Assembly (NCBI RefSeq): GCF_041080655.1 | Contig: NZ_CP163525.1 | Location: 7,440,001-7,504,000, forward strand | Length of the DNA stretch: 64,000 nt | Source of the DNA: Streptomyces sp. CG4 | GTDB lineage: Bacteria > Actinomycetota > Actinomycetes > Streptomycetales > Streptomycetaceae | Direction of reading: 5' to 3' | Shown here: positions 24,514-33,313 of the stretch, in pieces | How the letters are laid out: each line of letters begins with the position of its first letter | Numbering within the stretch: position 1 is the first letter of the stretch | The notes under the pieces: model-generated | Told to the model about the DNA's origin: nothing | What the model saw: only the letters and a program-made list of their open reading frames with translations | Database searches by the model: none | Translations under genes and position numbers: made by a program

Positions 24514-25995
24514 TCAGCCCAGCGCGGATGCGGCCCCCCTGAGTACCAGTCCGGCACCCAGGGCCATGACGACCAGCGCGGACACGAGAGGCACGGAGCG
24601 GCGAAGCAACGCTGCCACCGGGTGGGCGGTCCAGCGCGGACGCCGTGCCAGCACCCGGGTCACCCCCGAACCCAGCCGGACCACGGCGAACCCTGCCGCC
24701 GTGAGCGTCAGCGCGAGCCCGGCGCCGTAGGCCACGACGAGCAGCAGTCCGAACCAGGCCTTGCCGAGCGCGGCGGCTCCGACGAGGACGACCACGGCGG
24801 ACGGACTGGGCACCAGCCCACCGGCGAAGCCGAGCAGGAGCGTGCCCCGGAGGGTGGGGGCGGCGGGGTGGGTGTGCGTGTGACCACCATGCGTGTGCGT
24901 GTGCGTGTGCGTGTGGCCGTCGTGGGTGTGGGTGTGCTCGCCATGGGTGTGCCCAACATGCTGGGCGGGGTGATGGTGGCGGGCGGACCACACTCTCCGT
25001 ACGAGACCGGCGCCGGTCGCGAGGACCAGCGCGCCGCCGGCGATGCCCAGCCAGGCGATCACCGAGGGCGTGGCGGCGGAACCGGCCGTGACGAGCAGGC
25101 CCAGAGCGACCACGCCCAGGGTGTGGGTCACCGTGACCGAGGCCGCCAGCGGCAGCACGTCCCGCGGCCGGGCCCGGCCCCCGCGCGCCGCCGCGGCCGC
25201 GGCCATCAGGGTCTTGCCGTGGCCCGGCGCGAGCGCGTGCAGCGCGCCCAGCACGACCGCGATGAGCAGCGCGAGCGCGCCGAAGCCGAGGGTGAGGTCC
25301 TGACGGGCCACCAGGTCGTCCAGCGCGCGGGTCCAGCGGTCGGCGCCCCGCGGCAGGACGGCGGCCCCCGGTTCCGTCCGCGGTTCCTCGACGAGGGCCG
25401 GACCGCCGGGGCGCAGCCGTACGGAGGCCGTGGTGGTGTCGGCCGGGGAGGACAGCAAGTCCTTCGGATACGTGGTCAGTTCGTGCGAGACCGACGTCCT
25501 CGATACGTCCGTCGAGGTCAGCGTCATACGGTCGCCGCGCGCGGTGATCTCCCGCCAGCCGGGCCCGGACCAGTTCGTCGCGCTGCGGAAGCCGAGCGTG
25601 ACCGAGCCGGCCCGGGGGAGCGGCGCCGTCCAACGGCACTCCACGCGCAGGGTGTTGAGGCCCGCCTGCCCCGGGCGCAGGGCGGCCCGGCTCTCCCGCA
25701 CGGTGAGGGGGACCTCGCGCCCGTTCACGGCCACCTCGCTGTCCCGGGCGGCCTGCGCGCAGCGCTGCCGGGACCACTCCGTGCCGCCCAGCCGCGCCAG
25801 GTCCGGCTTGGCCTGGGTCGCCGGTATCTCGGCCAGGTCCTCGACATGGTCGACCCGGAGGCGGCCCGGCCCGGCGACGAGGCCGTCGTACCGGTTGACG
25901 GTGAAGTTGCCGAGGGGATGCGCGCTCGCGCCGTGGGCGGGCAGCAGCACGAGGGCGCACAGGGCGCCGAGGACGAGCGGGATGCGCAGTCTCAC
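24514..25995 (-). CDS. NicO/RcnA-type nickel-cobalt transporter with extracytoplasmic N-domain
   Basis: 493 residues from a GTG that overlaps the TPR gene stop (GTGA). A signal peptide is followed by AHPLGNFTVN and a beta-rich external domain of about 200 residues. The membrane part has the HALAPGHGKTLMAA and TVTHTLGVVALG motifs of the NicO family, in which the conserved histidines handle Ni/Co. A loop of about 40 residues is almost entirely His, Thr, Gly and Asp (about 335-370), a likely metal buffer. The family mostly exports nickel or cobalt; import is also known. It is the last gene of the DUF4331-TPR-NicO set. Confidence 0.9.
   Translation of the reverse strand: MRLRIPLVLGALCALVLLPAHGASAHPLGNFTVNRYDGLVAGPGRLRVDHVEDLAEIPATQAKPDLARLGGTEWSRQRCAQAARDSEVAVNGREVPLTVRESRAALRPGQAGLNTLRVECRWTAPLPRAGSVTLGFRSATNWSGPGWREITARGDRMTLTSTDVSRTSVSHELTTYPKDLLSSPADTTTASVRLRPGGPALVEEPRTEPGAAVLPRGADRWTRALDDLVARQDLTLGFGALALLIAVVLGALHALAPGHGKTLMAAAAAARGGRARPRDVLPLAASVTVTHTLGVVALGLLVTAGSAATPSVIAWLGIAGGALVLATGAGLVRRVWSARHHHPAQHVGHTHGEHTHTHDGHTHTHTHTHGGHTHTHPAAPTLRGTLLLGFAGGLVPSPSAVVVLVGAAALGKAWFGLLLVVAYGAGLALTLTAAGFAVVRLGSGVTRVLARRPRWTAHPVAALLRRSVPLVSALVVMALGAGLVLRGAASALG
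24891..24916. repeat. GTGTGC hexamer microsatellite encoding a His-Thr tract
   Basis: About four perfect hexamers lie in a wider GT/GC-rich stretch (24865-24955). On the coding strand this reads as alternating His and Thr codons in the transporter loop. Hexamer slippage would add or remove HT pairs without a frame change. Confidence 0.85.
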
Positions 25996-27587
25996 TTCGC
26001 GGCCTCCAGCGCCTTACGGGCCTGGGCGGCGCCCAAGGGGGAGAAGCCCGAGTTCAGCCGCAGCGCCGAGGTCAGCGAGGCGCGTCCGTCCGTCCGGTGG
26101 CCCGTGGCCAGCTCGATCATGCCGCGGTGGTACAGGAACGCGGCGTTGCGGTACCCGGTGGCGGTGGCCCGGCGGGCGTACGGCAGCGCCTGCGCGTCAA
26201 GGCCGTTGACGTGCAGCGCCCAGGCCAGCGCGTCCGCGGTGTGCACGGTGTGCCGACGGGCCCATTCGGCGCGGGCCGCGCGCAGGGCGGCCGCCTTGTC
26301 GCCGTGGTCGGCGGCGGCCAGCGCGGTGTCCAGGTCGGCGTTGACGCCGCCCGCGCGGGCCAGCGTGATCCAGGTGTCCACGAGGGCGTACTGCCGCTGG
26401 GCCCTGGCCCGGTCGCCGGCCGCGCCACGCGCCTCGTACAGCTCGCCCAGTTCGACGAGCGGGCCCGGCAGCGGATAGCGGGACACCACCGTCTCCATCC
26501 CCTTGATCGCCGCCGCGCGGTCGCCGCCCGCCGCCTGCGTCCGGGCCCGGCCCTCCAGCGCCGGGAGGTAGCTGTCGTCGGCGGCGAGGGCGCGGGCGTA
26601 GTAGCCGAGGGCGGTCCTGTAGTCGCCCTGGTTCCAGGCGAGTTGACCGAGCTGGGCGGCCACGTACGCGAGGTCGCCGGGTGACGTGGCGCTCGCCAGG
26701 GCCTGCTGGAGGACCCGGCGCGCCGTGGTCACGTCGCCCCGCAGCTCGTGCACGTACGCGTACCGGGTGAAGACCGGTACGCCCGGCCTGCGGGCGTCGG
26801 CGGTCTCGGCTGCCTTCGACGCCTCGGTGTACCGCCCGAGTTCGACCAGCGCGTCGATACGGGAGGACAGCGCACGCTCGCTGTACGGGTTCTGGCGCAG
26901 CGCCGCGTCCGCGCAGGTCAGGGCGCCGGTGAAGTCGTGCCGGGCGGCGGCGAGGGCGGCACGGCCGGCCAGTGCCTGGTCACTGTCCGGGGCCAGCGAC
27001 AGGGACCGCCGCAGCGCCTGCTCCGCCTGCGGATAGCGAGCGGGGTCGCCCTTGGTCCGCGCCTGCTCCACATAGGCCAGGCCCAGCGTGGCCCAGCTGC
27101 CGGCGTCCTTGGGCTGGGTGCGCAGATGCGCCTGGAGCGCGGCGACGGAGGCGTCCAGGCTTCCGCCACCCAGGACACCGGGGTCCACGGCACTGGAGGC
27201 GACCGGCGCCGAGGCGGGCGCCCGATCCGCACCGAAGGCGATGGCCCCACCGGTCACCGCGACCGCCAACAGGGCGGCGCATCCGACGAGTTGCACGGCC
27301 CGCCAGCGCCGGCCGGCGTCGGCGAACCGCCGGAGCGCTGCGACGCGCCGGTCGGGGCCGGGCGCGGAAGGCTCCTCGGAGCCGGGGGCTGCACGCTCGG
27401 CGGAGTCCGGCTCCGCGTCTTCTTCCAGGCCCGCAGCCGGGTTCCCGGCGCCGGAAGCCGACGCATCCGCGCAGCCGCCGGCCGAGGACTCGGCGTCGTC
27501 CTGTGCCGTCCCGTCCGGCGCGGTCCCGTCCTGTTCCCTGTTCACCTGCCGCTCGCCGCTCTCGTCGTCGTTCGTGCGCGGAGACAT
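25992..27587 (-). CDS. membrane-anchored TPR protein
   Basis: 531 residues; GAGGAG stands 7 nt before the ATG. About 100 residues of acidic, disordered cytoplasmic tail lead to a transmembrane helix (about 99-121, VQLVGCAALLAVAVTGGAIA). The rest is helical TPR repeats, e.g. GSWATLGLAYVEQARTKG and GDYRTALGYYARALAADDSY, lying outside the membrane. It probably scaffolds an envelope complex. It overlaps the NicO gene by 4 bp and is preceded by the DUF4331 gene, so the three products likely work together at the cell surface. Confidence 0.88.
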   Translation of the reverse strand: MSPRTNDDESGERQVNREQDGTAPDGTAQDDAESSAGGCADASASGAGNPAAGLEEDAEPDSAERAAPGSEEPSAPGPDRRVAALRRFADAGRRWRAVQLVGCAALLAVAVTGGAIAFGADRAPASAPVASSAVDPGVLGGGSLDASVAALQAHLRTQPKDAGSWATLGLAYVEQARTKGDPARYPQAEQALRRSLSLAPDSDQALAGRAALAAARHDFTGALTCADAALRQNPYSERALSSRIDALVELGRYTEASKAAETADARRPGVPVFTRYAYVHELRGDVTTARRVLQQALASATSPGDLAYVAAQLGQLAWNQGDYRTALGYYARALAADDSYLPALEGRARTQAAGGDRAAAIKGMETVVSRYPLPGPLVELGELYEARGAAGDRARAQRQYALVDTWITLARAGGVNADLDTALAAADHGDKAAALRAARAEWARRHTVHTADALAWALHVNGLDAQALPYARRATATGYRNAAFLYHRGMIELATGHRTDGRASLTSALRLNSGFSPLGAAQARKALEAAK

Positions 27588-27626
27588 GGCCGCTCCTCGG
27601 TCGCCTGGTCCTGGTCGGAAGGAGAA

Positions 27627-27668
27627 GGCGCGGCCCGCCGTGGGGGAGGGGAAGATACGGGCCGCGCC
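27627..27668 (-). terminator. intercistronic hairpin between DUF4331 and TPR genes
   Basis: A perfect 11-bp stem (GGCGCGGCCCG at 27627-27637, complement at 27658-27668) with a 20-nt loop lies in the 100-bp gap. Since the genes run in one direction, it may attenuate readthrough or stabilise the upstream message. Confidence 0.55.
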
Positions 27669-27687
27669 GGTCTGGGTGGGGGCGGGG

Positions 27688-29245
27688 TCAGTAGGGGCGG
27701 CGGATACGGCGGCGCCACCAGCCGACGGCGGTGCCGATCAGCAGGATCCCGGCCGCGCCCGAGGCCGCCGAGGCGGCGATCAGCACCGTGTTGCCCGAGC
27801 CGTCGGCGGAGGACCCGGCCGGCTGCAGGGCGTCACCCAGCTGGCTGCGCACGTCCGTGCCCGCGGCCGTGCCCTTGGCGAGCGGGCCGCGGGAACCGGA
27901 GGTGGGCTCGGCGACGTACGGGAAGTACTTCTCGAAGTTCTGGTCGTTCTTGTCGACCCCGTCGCCCAAGTTGTTCTTCATGCCGACCAGTGAGCCCTCC
28001 ATCACCTGGAGTGCCTCGTCCACCACGTCGTCGGTGAGGCGACGTCCGTTCGGGAAGCCCGCGTTGTCGCCGTCCAGGACACCGAGCCGCTTGGGGTGCA
28101 TGCTCGGCTTGATCGAGGTGTTCAGGCGCAGCTCCTCCGAAGGCCGTACGTACGGCGGCTGGTTGAGGCCCTTGACGCCCTTGAGGAACACGTCGACCAG
28201 GTCGTTGCGCGGCTCGCTCGGCGCCTTGATCTTGTAGATCTGCTCGATGAGCTTGGGCAGTTCGGGGTTGGTGACGTTCTTCAGGAACTGGGCGTCGTAC
28301 GCGGGCTGCGAGGCGTTGAACTTGTCCTTGTCCCTCTGCGGGTTCACGACCTCGTTGACCAGCGGGTTGCCCAGGCGCGAGACCTGCGTGTAGGAGCCCT
28401 GCGCGTTGCGGCGCTGGGTGGTGGACCAGATGCCGACGACCGGCTGCTTCGAGGACTCGCGGATCAGGTCGGTGGGCACCTGGAGGGCGACGGTGTTGAC
28501 GTTGTAGCCCTTGAGGGTGTCGTTGCCGACCTCGCTCAGGTTGCCGCCGTAGAGCAGGTCGAAGAACGCGCAGGTCGGCGAAGAACGGGTCGTCCGCCTG
28601 CCCGGCGAAGGTCGTGGCGCCGGCCGCGGTCTTGTAGACGGCCTGCGAGCGCAGCTTGGCGTAGTCCGGCATGGAGGCCTTGCCGACGTTCGACGGCGCC
28701 ACCGGAACGTCCTCGGCGAGCCTGGTCCGGTACGCCACCCGGTCGTGCTTGAGCCGGAGCAGATCGATGTCGTAGGTCTGCGTGATGTTGAGGTTCGCGT
28801 CGTCGAGGCTCCTCACGACACCGGTGTTGTAGAGGAACGTGTTGCCGTTCTTCGTGTGGGTCTTGAAGGTGTAGCGGAAGATCAGATCGTCTTTCGCGTC
28901 GCCGTTGTTGTCGATGTGGATGTCGTACTGGGCGTCGTCGGCGAACGTGTAGAAGTTCGGTCCGCCCGCCGGCTCCTCGAACGGGATCCAGTTCGCCACG
29001 ACCGTCGTCGTGTCGGGCTTGTCGGGGCTGACGAACGCGTACAGGTCGGTGTTGTCGTACTGCGGGGTCCCCGAGATCAGCGGGGCCTCCCGGTGGGAGG
29101 AGGCGGACGCCGCCCCGGGTGCCAGCGCGGCGACGCCGGCGGCGGTGAGCCCCCCGGCGGCCAGCGCCCCGCAGATGAGCGTGACCAGGCCGGTGCGTCC
29201 CGAGCCGCTTCTGGAGAAGGGACCCCTGGAGAAGAGAGGTGTCAT
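27688..29245 (-). pseudogene. DUF4331 surface protein, interrupted by one-base frameshift
   Basis: An intact gene would encode about 518 residues: signal peptide (to GAASA), the diagnostic SSHREAPLISGTPQYDNTDLYAF, beta-propeller-like repeats, and a C-terminal transmembrane helix (NTVLIAASAASGAAGILLIG) with WWRRRIRRPY. The frame runs from 29245 to FFADLR near 28575, then shifts; from there the DLLYGGNLSEVG and PTDLIRESSKQ continuation is in another frame down to 27688. The extra base is an A (plus strand) in 28562-28566. Both halves keep normal codon bias, so this is recent damage, a sequencing error or, less likely, programmed slippage. Upstream is the divergent ECF sigma gene. Confidence 0.85.
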
Positions 29246-29366
29246 GCCGTCCGTCCTCAGTGCCGACTTGCCTTTGACGGACGGGTCTTCGGAGCGGGCC
29301 CGCCGCGCGGATTGGTCGGCCGGAGAAAAACTTTTGGCCACGTTCCGACCCGCGTTTTCGGCCCGC

Positions 29367-29378
29367 TGATCCGTATCA
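29367..29378. promoter_or_regulatory. TGATCCGTATCA near-palindrome upstream of the ECF sigma gene
   Basis: This 12-bp motif, 20 bp before the sigma start, resembles the perfect palindrome before the secreted lipase gene (TGATCCGGATCA at 3424-3435). It may be a regulatory site or part of an ECF-type promoter in the 153-bp divergent spacer. Confidence 0.35.
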
Positions 29379-29398
29379 CCCGCCGGAGGTGTGCGTTC

Positions 29399-29998
29399 AT
29401 GCGGATGCGTGGAGTGCGCGGAGGGGCCGGCTGCGGCCACGGAGAGGGGGCCCGCATGCAGGCGGACGAGCTGCTGCTGCTCGTCGCGGGCGGTGACCAG
29501 AGAGCGTTCGAGGACCTGTACGCACTGGTGTCCGGGCCGGTGTACGGGCTCGTACGACGGGTGGTGCGCGACCCCGCCCAGTCCGAGGAGGTCGCCCAGG
29601 AGGTGCTGCTGGAGTTGTGGCGCTCGGCCGCCCGGTTCGACCCCGGCCGGGGCAGCGCGCTGTCCTGGATCCTCACCCTCGCCCACCGCCGTGCCGTGGA
29701 CCGGGTGCGCAGCGCCCGCGCGGCCGGCGAACGCGAGCAGCGGGAGGCCCTGCGCGCCGGGGAGCCCGCCTTCGACCAGGTCGCCGAGGAGGTCGAGGCC
29801 GGTCTGGAACGCGAATGGGTGCGCCGCTGTCTGCACCGGCTCACGGCCCTGCAACGCCAGTCCGTGACGCTCGCCTACTACGACGGCTACACCTACCGTG
29901 AGGTGGCCGAACGGCTCGCGCTGCCGCTCGGCACGGTCAAGACGCGGATGCGCGACGGACTCACCCGGCTGCGCGAGTGCCTGGGAGGAGCCGCATGA
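29399..29998 (+). CDS. ECF RNA polymerase sigma factor (SigK/ECF19-like)
   Basis: 199 residues from the ATG at 29399, chosen because GGAGG lies 9 nt upstream; an internal ATG at 29456 also has a purine-rich site and would remove 19 residues. Region 2 (AFEDLYALVSGPVYGLVRRV, DPAQSEEVAQEVLLELWRSA) and region 4 (RQSVTLAYYDGYTYREVAER...LPLGTVKTRMRDGLTRLR) are complete. It overlaps the anti-sigma gene by 4 bp (ATGA). Target genes probably include its own operon and the divergent DUF4331 module. Confidence 0.93.
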   Translation: MRMRGVRGGAGCGHGEGARMQADELLLLVAGGDQRAFEDLYALVSGPVYGLVRRVVRDPAQSEEVAQEVLLELWRSAARFDPGRGSALSWILTLAHRRAVDRVRSARAAGEREQREALRAGEPAFDQVAEEVEAGLEREWVRRCLHRLTALQRQSVTLAYYDGYTYREVAERLALPLGTVKTRMRDGLTRLRECLGGAA

Positions 29999-30828
29999 GC
30001 ATCCTGGGCAGGCTGCTGCGCCGCGAGGACCCGCACTCCCTGGCCGCGCCCTACGCGCTCGACGCCCTGGAACCGGGCGAGCGGCGCCGGTTCGAGAAGC
30101 ATCTGCGGGGCTGCGACCGCTGCGCCGCCGAGGTGCGGGAGCTGGCCGAGGACGCCGTACGCCTCGCCTGGTCCGCGGCGGCCCCGCCGCCCGCCGCCCT
30201 GCGCGAGCGGGTGCTGGCCGCCGTGCGCACCACCGCTCAGGACCAGGCACCGGACCGGACCCCGGCCCGCGAGCGCACACCCCAGCTGCCGCCGCACGTC
30301 TGGGGCACGCAGCCGCCGCCGGGACGCACCCGTACGCCCCGCACGCCCCGTACGCGCCCGCTCTTCGTGCCGCTCGCCACGGCCACCGCGGCGGCGGCCC
30401 TCGTCGTCGCCTCCCTCTTCGCCGTCCAGGCGCACCACACCCAGGACCGGCTCGACGCGGAGCGGTCCCGGGCACGTGAGATCGCCCACGTTCTGGCCGC
30501 GCCCGACGCCCGCGCCGTCACCAGCGAGGACGCGCGGGGCCGCGGTATCGGAGTGATCGCTTCCGCATCGCGCGGCGCAGCCGTCGTCACCCTCAGCGGA
30601 TACGGCACCCCGCCCGGCGGCCGCGTCCGGCAGCTCTGGCTCATGCGCCCCCGCGTGCAACCGCGCTCCCTCGGGCTCTTCGCGGGCGACACGCCCTTGG
30701 TCGCGCAGGGCCTCGACGCCTCCTCGACGTCACTCGCCGTGACCGTCGAGCCTGATGGCGGCTCGGCCCAACCCACCAGCCAGCCCATAGTCCAACTCAC
30801 CCTGAAATCGGTCGGATTCGGAGAGTAG
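29995..30828 (+). CDS. zinc-type membrane anti-sigma factor (RskA-like)
   Basis: 277 residues. The N-terminal anti-sigma domain has the H-x3-C-x2-C set in KHLRGCDRCAAEV. A Pro/Arg-rich linker leads to one transmembrane helix (about 122-142, PLATATAAAALVVASLFAV), and the external C-terminal domain (GRVRQLWLMRPRVQPRSLGLF) matches RskA. It should hold the ECF factor at the membrane and release it by regulated proteolysis when the outside domain is perturbed. Coupling to the sigma gene is by ATGA overlap. Confidence 0.93.
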   Translation: MSILGRLLRREDPHSLAAPYALDALEPGERRRFEKHLRGCDRCAAEVRELAEDAVRLAWSAAAPPPAALRERVLAAVRTTAQDQAPDRTPARERTPQLPPHVWGTQPPPGRTRTPRTPRTRPLFVPLATATAAAALVVASLFAVQAHHTQDRLDAERSRAREIAHVLAAPDARAVTSEDARGRGIGVIASASRGAAVVTLSGYGTPPGGRVRQLWLMRPRVQPRSLGLFAGDTPLVAQGLDASSTSLAVTVEPDGGSAQPTSQPIVQLTLKSVGFGE

Positions 30829-30954
30829 TCAAAGAGGGATGGTCAACAGCCTTATGGGGAAGGTGAATCCTGTGCCCGAGATACCCGCGTGCCCCGGTGG
30901 GGCGATAGGGTTAGCCTGCCCGGGCCGGGTGGACTCGTACGGGTGGGGAGTGAC

Positions 30955-31224
30955 ATGGATCAGATAACAATGCGCAGCAGGGCCAGGGTCCCTGCGATCA
31001 CCTGCGGGAGCAGCGCGACCAGTTCGCGTCTGGACCGCCATCTGTCGGTGCTGGCGGGCCCCGCCATACCGCAGCGGGAGACGGTCGAGGCGACCTCGCT
31101 GATGCGTGAGCTGACGGCGCGTGACACCGCACAGCAGCGCAGCGACCGGGGCCGACGGGTCAGTCGTGTCTCCCTCTTCGCGCCGCTGCGCCGACTGCGG
31201 CGCTCACTGTTCGGCGGCCACTGA
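30955..31224 (+). CDS. 89-residue basic hypothetical protein
   Basis: It starts at an ATG with GGGGAG 5 nt upstream. The product is Arg-rich, without signal peptide or membrane helix, and ends in a basic amphipathic stretch (FAPLRRLRRSLFGGH). The central ETVEATSLMRELTARDTAQQ looks helical. A TAGGGT box at 30906-30911, 43 bp before the start, is a candidate -10. It resembles small conserved Streptomyces proteins of unknown role. Codon bias and the start site support a real gene. Confidence 0.65.
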   Translation: MDQITMRSRARVPAITCGSSATSSRLDRHLSVLAGPAIPQRETVEATSLMRELTARDTAQQRSDRGRRVSRVSLFAPLRRLRRSLFGGH

Positions 31225-31238
31225 ACGGCCACTGAGCA

Positions 31239-31259
31239 GCCGTCGACCCGGTCGACGGC
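31239..31259. terminator. 21-bp palindromic hairpin between convergent genes
   Basis: GCCGTCGACC-C-GGTCGACGGC is perfect, giving a 9-bp stem with a 3-nt loop. It lies in the 65-bp gap between the small hypothetical gene and the CoA-transferase gene and would serve both directions. Confidence 0.75.
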
Positions 31260-31289
31260 CCCTCTGGAGTCCTTCCGGGGTGCCCGTGC

Positions 31290-32486
31290 TCAGGCCGCCG
31301 CACCGTCCCGGCGCATGGCTGCGATCTCGTCGTCCGTCATCCCCACGGCACGCAGCAGCGCCCCGGTGTGCTGTCCGAGCGCGGGCACATCACCCATCCG
31401 CGCCTCGTCCCCGCCCGGCAGTGTGATGGGAGGCAGCAACGCCTGCAACGGCCCGACCGGCGACCCCACCACACGCCACCGCTCCCGGGCCGCCAGCTGC
31501 GGATGCGCCGCGAGTTCGTGCAGATCCCTCAGCCGGGCACAGGCGATGCCCGCCTTCTCCAGCCGGCCCAGCGCCTCCTCGGTGCCCAGCACGCCGAGCG
31601 CCCCCGCCACCAGCTCGTCGGTCTTCTCCCGGTTCGCGACCCGCGAGGCGTTTGTCGCGTACACCGGGTCCGTCCCCAATTCCGGGCGTCCCATGACCTG
31701 TTCGGCCAGCCGTCGCCACTCCCGGTCGTTCTGCACGGACAGCAGCACCCGTCCGCCGTCCGCCGTGGGATAGGCGTCGTACGGTGCGATGACGGCGTGC
31801 GCGAGACCGGTGCGCGCCGGGGGCTCACCCCCATGCATCGCATGGTGCAGCGGATGCCCCAGCCATTCGGCGAGCGCCTCCAGCATCGACACCTCCACCG
31901 GCCCGCCCCGCCCCGTCGTCCCCCGCCGCACGAGAGCCGCGAGGACACCCGAGAACGCGTACATGGCCGCCGCGATGTCCGCCGCCGGGATCCCCGCCTT
32001 CACCGGCTGCTCCGGCGTCCCGGTCACCGACACGAGCCCCGCCTCGCACTGCACGAGCATGTCGTACGCCCGCTTGTCCGCGTACGGCCCCGAGCCGCCG
32101 TAGCCCGAGATGTCCACGGCGATCAGCCGTGGATGCGCGGCGCACAGCGTGGCCGCGTCGAGGCCGAGCCGGGCGGCGGCCCCGTGGGCGAGGTTCTGCA
32201 CGAACACGTCCGCGTCCGCGATCAGCCGGCGTGCGACCGCCAGGCCGCGCGGGTCCTTCAGGTCCAGCGCGAGCGACTCCTTGCCGCGGTTGCACCACAC
32301 GAAGTGCGAGGCGAGACCGCGGGCCGCCGTGTCGTAGCCGCGCGCGAAGTCGCCGCCGTCGACCCGCTCCACCTTGATGACCCGGGCGCCCAGGTCGGCG
32401 AGCTGCCGGGTCGCGAAGGGGGCGGACACGGCCTGTTCGACGGCGACGACGGTGATGCCCGCGAGGGGCAGGGGCTGCTGATCCAT
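31290..32486 (-). CDS. CaiB/BaiF family type III CoA-transferase
   Basis: 398 residues from MDQQPLPLAG; an ATG 12 bp upstream is an alternative start. The fold signatures are clear: ITVVAVEQAVSAPFATRQLADLGARVIKVE, NRGKESLALDLK, ISGYGGSGPYA and the catalytic aspartate region AYDMLVQCEAG. These enzymes move CoA between carboxylic acids through an aspartyl thioester. The donor and acceptor here are unknown. No partner genes adjoin it. Confidence 0.9.
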   Translation of the reverse strand: MDQQPLPLAGITVVAVEQAVSAPFATRQLADLGARVIKVERVDGGDFARGYDTAARGLASHFVWCNRGKESLALDLKDPRGLAVARRLIADADVFVQNLAHGAAARLGLDAATLCAAHPRLIAVDISGYGGSGPYADKRAYDMLVQCEAGLVSVTGTPEQPVKAGIPAADIAAAMYAFSGVLAALVRRGTTGRGGPVEVSMLEALAEWLGHPLHHAMHGGEPPARTGLAHAVIAPYDAYPTADGGRVLLSVQNDREWRRLAEQVMGRPELGTDPVYATNASRVANREKTDELVAGALGVLGTEEALGRLEKAGIACARLRDLHELAAHPQLAARERWRVVGSPVGPLQALLPPITLPGGDEARMGDVPALGQHTGALLRAVGMTDDEIAAMRRDGAAA

Positions 32487-32533
32487 GCACCGGATCATGG
32501 CCCGTGACCGGCGGGTTTGTCAGTAGCGCCGGA

Positions 32534-33313
32534 TCACTCGCCGCGGCTGTACCGGCGCACGGCCAGCGGCAGGAACACGGCGACGAGGGCGAGGCTCCAG
32601 GTGAGCGCCCCGGCGACCGGGTGGGCCACCGGCCAGGCCGAGTCCGGTGGCACGGGGGCGTTGCCGAAGAGGTCGCGCAGGGCGGTCGTCACCGCGCTGA
32701 TCGGGTTCCAGTCGGCGAGCGTGCGCAGCCAGCCCGGCAGATGATCCGTCGGGATGTAGGCGTCGGACAGCAACGGCAGCACGAAGGAGGAGGCGCCGAG
32801 CTGCCCGGCGGCGTCCTCGCTGCGGGTGAGCAGCCCCAGGAAGATCCCGGCGCAGGTGCAGGCGAACCGGAAGAGCAGCAGCAGCCCCACGGCACCGGCC
32901 GCGTCGATCGCGGACCCCTCGATCCGCCAGCCCACGGCGAGCCCGACCAGCAGCAGCGGCACCGTGCCGACGGCCGTGACGGCCAGGTCGGCGGCCGCCT
33001 GCCCGAGCGGTACGGCGGCCCGGCTCACCGGCATCGAGCGGAACCGGTCCATCACCCCCCGGTGGGTGTCCGCGGCGGCCTGGAACATACCGGTCATCAG
33101 CCCGCCGGCCGCGGTCGCGACCAGCAGCCCCGGCACCAGGAAGGCCCGGTACTCGCGGCCGGGCATCGCCAGCGCGCTGCCGAAGACATAGCCGAAGAAC
33201 AGCAGCATGTTGATCGGCATCATCTGGGTCAGGACCGCCAGCCCCGGGCTGTTGCGGACCCTGCGCAGCTGCCGGCCGGTCATCGCCAGACCGTCGTGGG
33301 CCAGCGCGCTCAT
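32534..33313 (-). CDS. ABC-2 type transporter permease (DrrB-like)
   Basis: 259 residues with six predicted helices and the ABC-2 pattern: MPINMLLFFGYVFGSAL, RAFLVPGLLVATAAGG, the cytosolic RGVMDRFRSMPVSR and the late LPLLSDAYIPTDHLPGWL. Its start overlaps the ATPase stop (ATGA). With the DrrA-like ATPase it forms an exporter for a hydrophobic compound; the neighbouring TetR gene suggests an inducible drug-efflux role. Confidence 0.9.
   Translation of the reverse strand: MSALAHDGLAMTGRQLRRVRNSPGLAVLTQMMPINMLLFFGYVFGSALAMPGREYRAFLVPGLLVATAAGGLMTGMFQAAADTHRGVMDRFRSMPVSRAAVPLGQAAADLAVTAVGTVPLLLVGLAVGWRIEGSAIDAAGAVGLLLLFRFACTCAGIFLGLLTRSEDAAGQLGASSFVLPLLSDAYIPTDHLPGWLRTLADWNPISAVTTALRDLFGNAPVPPDSAWPVAHPVAGALTWSLALVAVFLPLAVRRYSRGE

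Noticed and set aside
22838..25960. Single 1040-residue minus-strand frame joining kinase and upstream region
   Set aside because: Only the kinase part is meaningful; the first half is an out-of-frame reading of the NicO gene.
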